A stretch of DNA of 64,000 bases from Perilla frutescens (Eukaryota > Streptophyta > Magnoliopsida > Lamiales > Lamiaceae): assembly GCA_026008535.1 (NCBI GenBank), contig BRKX01000018.1, positions 16,500,088 through 16,564,087 on the forward strand, given 5' to 3'. The position numbers and the translations under genes are program-made. How positions within the stretch are numbered: position 1 is the stretch's first letter; each line of letters starts with the position of its first letter. The notes beneath the pieces were generated by a model. It was not told where the DNA came from and did not search any database. It saw only the letters and a program-made list of their open reading frames with translations. Below, one piece after another: positions 61,101 to 64,000 of this stretch.

Positions 61101-61479
61101 ATTGTTGAAAATAGTAGAATCAACACTGCTCGAAAAATTAATTTCCAAACACATGAGAGCATGTTCAAAACAAATATTTTCGAAACAATAAGGATGGGTT
61201 TGAAAAATTAAATTTGTGGATCACTTGATATGTATTCGAAAAACTAATTACCGAACCTTATGAGTATCATTTAATAATGTAGTTTCCAAACCAAACTATA
61301 TCGGATCGAAAAATGATTTTTGGAACATAGAAGTTATCGTGCAGACTGTATTTTTCGAACCAATCACGGCGATTTGTAATTCTTAACTCAACAGACCTCA
61401 TGAAAATTGAAAAAAATACGGTGCAAACAGTAAAAAAATCACTTACATTGCTCGTGTCTTCTTCATTTTTGAACTCCAT
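58159..61479 (-). pseudogene. MULE transposase with FAR1-type zinc finger and OTU-like protease tail, broken
   Basis: The minus-strand gene starts at 61479 (MEFKNEEDTSN, then GTAAGT). The next exon carries a FAR1-type DNA-binding region (LPRLVLACERSGHYRD; then KICGCPFHL with a paired Cys). The DDE transposase core follows at 60435-60040 (VLLMDCTYKTNRYRLPLFEI gives the first D; VIVIDRELALMNGI the second). VEGEHAKLKKFLG (about 59690) is the end of the transposase part. An OTU-like part lies at 58446-58853 (LNGHCGFRTIASLMFG), with the Cys kept but the usual DG read as NG. A late exon ends at 58159. Frameshifts and stops occur near 60780, 60435, 60040 and 58450. Confidence 0.8.
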
Positions 61480-61774
61480 GGTGTTTTAGACACACAATAT
61501 GCGATTCAAAGTTACAGAATAGGGTTTCTAGTTTGCTTGCTTCAAGCTTTCAACTGCGCTCATAAAGATTCACACTCAATGTTTGATATCTGAATTATAT
61601 TTACTGTTTTTTTAAATACTTATTATGATATTTTAATTAGTGGTGTATAGAGAAATAATAGTGTTGTATGAAAATAAAAAAATGGTTTTCAGTAATATCA
61701 AAATTTTCTATTTTTTTAATTAATTTCATTTTATGATGCATTGAAAAAAAATGGTGGTTTTAATAGCAATACTC

Positions 61775-61963
61775 TTTTATTTATTTTCCCTATTATTTAG
61801 ATAATTGCGACAATGTTTGACCTTGCACGATGATGATCCGATATTATGTTAGTTTGTAATAGACAGCTTCAAATATATTTCATCTAGTACAATGAGTAAA
61901 TGTGTCACTCACTGTCACTGTCGGCATATTTGTGATCCACTGAAATGTTAGTTCAGTTTTATC
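61775..61963 (+). repeat. Duplicated segment, copy B, right part
   Basis: Continues the match to 41366-41543 after the MULE. Its first nine bases are the right target duplication TTTTATTTA. Confidence 0.85.
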
Positions 61964-62362
61964 TTTTTCGTGGCATTTAATTCAATTAATTGCAAATAAG
62001 TAAACATTCCGCAGTAAACCATTGTCTATCGCTTCAACAAGTTCAAGTGGTTCCGTTTTGTGTTCAGTACTATTCGATCTTTTTTACATCAGTAATTAGC
62101 AGCTGGAAATTGATGCAAAGAAATAAGGTTCATAAAGATAGAGAGGACGAGAACAAAGCAGTTGAGGCTGATAATGTTCCACCATATCTCGGCGAGTATA
62201 ACAATAGAAATGAATGGGAATGGCTACCACAAGGTGCAAGAATTTAAGAACACAGCTCAGAGCCATACCAAAAGCCTCGGAGCCGCACTGCTTCCTCTCA
62301 TCACACAATCCTATTGTTCCAGCTCTCCCTAAACGACTGCAAGCATTCCTAATGTATTCGGT
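61964..62362. other. Probable 3' untranslated region of the ELF5-like gene
   Basis: No separate gene is supported. The part next to 62363 contains the sequence after the minus-strand stop codon. Confidence 0.5.
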
Positions 62363-64000
62363 TCAACTATCAAGAGCACCAAGTGCCTTCATGTCCTCCA
62401 GGAAGGCCATATATGAGTCATCAATGCTTTTTTGTGGTTTTGGTGTAGAGGACGGGCCAGTAGATTCTTGCTTTGCAACAGGTGGAGCCACAATTGGCCG
62501 GTTGGGAGTCGAAAGGGTTGATGTCTTTGCCTTTGCTTTTGGAAGCACAGACTCCCTCCTGACCCGCACCGATGCAGGAACCTGCAAAAGCGCAATGTTG
62601 AGGTCAAAATTTCATGGGACTACAGATAATCAAAGTAATATTGGTCAAGAATTCTTGTCAAGGTTGTAATCAAGCTGTGATCTAAATGAACAACCAGAAG
62701 TGCCTAGCTGCAAGTATTGTTTCTCCAGCCAATTCTTGTCAATTTTTCTTCATCTATCGAAAGCTTTCACAGATTTATTTATTTTTTAAATCTACAGATC
62801 TTTGAAGTTAAAGATCCAAGTTTAGCATTTTGAAACTGGAATAACCCCCTCCAATTTGCATAAAAATGGACAGATGGAAAAAGGACACTATAAAACCAGA
62901 ATTAATGTAGGATTGAGGAGGATATGCTATCCAAAGAAATAAATCCTCACTTGTACCTAAACTAGTAAAACTCCTGTGATGCTAAAAACTCCAGATACAT
63001 GAAGATATAAAAGCAATGCCTAATCAATCTGTTCTTTTATCAAGATGAAGATCATACATAAATAAAAGAGAGAGCTTTGCAATCCAATTACCCTACATCA
63101 TGACCACCACATGACATTTGGCTCTGATTGCCAGCCAACAAATACATATACGACAAAAAGTGAAGAGACGAACACTTCCTAGAAATTTTTTTTGGGTAGT
63201 GAGGATCAACATGATAACAAAATTCATTTATCAAGAATTTCAAAACTATAATTCAGATCAGGTAAAGAACATAAACGCAAAAGCAGAAAAACTCACCATA
63301 GCCGTAAGCTCAGGCGTATGTTGTGCCAGAGGCCTCTTTACAACAGTGGATGCGGCTGATTTGATGTATGATGGCTTCTGAGGTGGAGCTGGTCTAGCAA
63401 AGGGGTCGTCTTGTGGAATAGGAGGTGGGCCAGGTGGAAGCGGTGGTCTGATCATTGATGGATGTGCAAGGGGAGGTCCAAAAGGTGGTCTTGGCAATAG
63501 TGGGGCCATGAGTCCAGGATGAACATGTTGACCAGGTATTCCAGGAGCAGACATGGGAGGGCGCATATCAGTTGGTGGTGGTGGTGGTGGTGGAGGTGGA
63601 AATCGTGAAATCCCCGGAGGAAGTACATCAAGCGGAAAATTTGCCCCTATGGCAGATCCAGGCATCTGCGGCTGTTGCCTTAATGGTGGTGGGGGAGGAG
63701 CCATTTTCAGAAGATCTTTGGGATCAACAGGAGTTTTTGCATCAGATTCAGAAGATGAGCCTTCAGGCTGTGTATTACCCAACTTCGGGGGCAGCCCGAT
63801 TGGTGGAGGCTGTGGAGGAAGACTAGTTGGCATCTGACAAAAATCATCAAGAAAAAGCCATCAGCTAGAAGTTGAGAAAAACAGACCCATCTTATTAAGA
63901 TGGTTTATTAAAAGAAGATAGAAACATCATGCCATCTAGATTTTGGAGAGCTCCACATAAATTTGAATGCAAGAAGTATACCTGAACTGGATGCCTGGGA
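62363..64000 (-). CDS. ELF5: ELF5/WBP11-like proline-rich spliceosome-associated protein, C-terminal part
   Basis: Three exons are visible: 63982-64000 (cut by the window edge), 63297-63833 and 62363-62581, joined in phase 0 at CAG|GTATAC, CAG|ATG, ATG|GTGAGT and GCAG|GTT. About 257 codons are present and the N-terminal WBP11 domain lies outside. The middle is Pro-rich, with a run of nine Pro and repeated PPLPPGPPP motifs, WW- or profilin-binding in style. The C-terminus has KSIDDSYMAFLEDMKALGAL, a short helix that looks conserved. Arabidopsis ELF5 is a nuclear protein that delays flowering through FLC; human WBP11 acts in splicing. Identification rests on this C-terminal pattern plus gene order. 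Confidence 0.82.

Larger units (their letters stand above)
53758..61774. mobile_element. 8-kb Mutator-like element (MULE) with PMD and transposase-OTU genes
   Basis: The inverted ends are GGGTGATTCTATCAACACCA (left) and GAGTATTGCTATTAAAACCA (reversed right), going on into CCACTTTTTCTCAATGCACC and CCATTTTTTTTCAATGCATC. The 9-bp target duplication TTTTATTTA is exact at 53749-53757 and 61775-61783. The interior holds a plant-mobile-domain (PMD) pseudogene on plus and a FAR1-type MULE transposase with an OTU tail on minus, arranged convergently. PMD and OTU or Ulp1 protease modules are known passengers of plant MULEs. Both genes are broken, so this copy is not autonomous. Confidence 0.9.

Noticed and set aside
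63553..63837. Gly-rich plus-strand frames opposite the Pro-rich ELF5 exon
   Set aside because: CCN proline codons read as GGN glycine on the other strand. The minus strand fits the WBP11/ELF5 pattern and splice phases.
1..64000. CRISPR array, bacterial operon or ribosome-binding sites
   Set aside because: The repeats seen are microsatellites, tandem units and transposon ends without regular spacers; the genes have introns and plant families, so bacterial features do not apply.

Overview
The window is nuclear DNA from a flowering plant, most likely a eudicot. It is AT-rich, its genes carry many GT-AG introns, and the proteins belong to land-plant families: an R2R3-MYB, a DDT/WHIM ISWI partner, a GT31 galactosyltransferase with a galectin domain, a HIPL protein and an ELF5/WBP11 protein. 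The species cannot be named from the sequence alone. Exon boundaries below were read by hand from splice sites, reading phase and family similarity.

Layout. 1-2.5 kb: repeats, namely a CTCGA-rich repeat, a tRNA-derived SINE split by a Tourist-like MITE, and a second Tourist-like MITE. 5.7-7.0 kb (-): LC8-type dynein light chain protein. 8.5 kb: a Stowaway-like MITE. 10.1-12.9 kb (-): a conserved-looking coiled-coil protein of unknown function. 13.5-14.7 kb (-): a MYB35/TDF1-like R2R3-MYB with a strongly diverged R2 repeat. 17.9-21.5 kb (+): hydroxyproline O-galactosyltransferase. 22.5-28.7 kb (-): DDR4-like DDT-domain protein in 12 exons. 30.9-36.3 kb (-): a broken Ty1/copia retrotransposon with both LTRs. 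37.4-40.6 kb (-): HIPL protein, GPI-anchored. 41.7-46.2 kb (-): a PIF/Harbinger element with both of its genes, both broken. 46.9-53.5 kb: a Mutator-type MITE, two LTR-like segments around a decayed coding fragment, another MITE and a LINE RNase H remnant. 53.8-61.8 kb: an 8-kb Mutator-like element (MULE) with matching 9-bp target duplications; it carries a plant-mobile-domain pseudogene and a FAR1-type transposase-OTU pseudogene. 62.4-64.0 kb (-): the C-terminal exons of an ELF5/WBP11 protein, running off the right edge.

How it fits together. The host genes are housekeeping or developmental genes and do not form an operon or pathway. The order GALT - HIPL - ELF5 matches what I recall of Arabidopsis At5g62620-At5g62630-At5g62640. 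Here that block is stretched by a DDR4-like gene and by several families of mobile DNA. The best-supported unusual features are transposon structures with exact target duplications, one of which also has a duplicated empty site inside the window, and the derived MYB. I did not find a clearly new multi-gene system.
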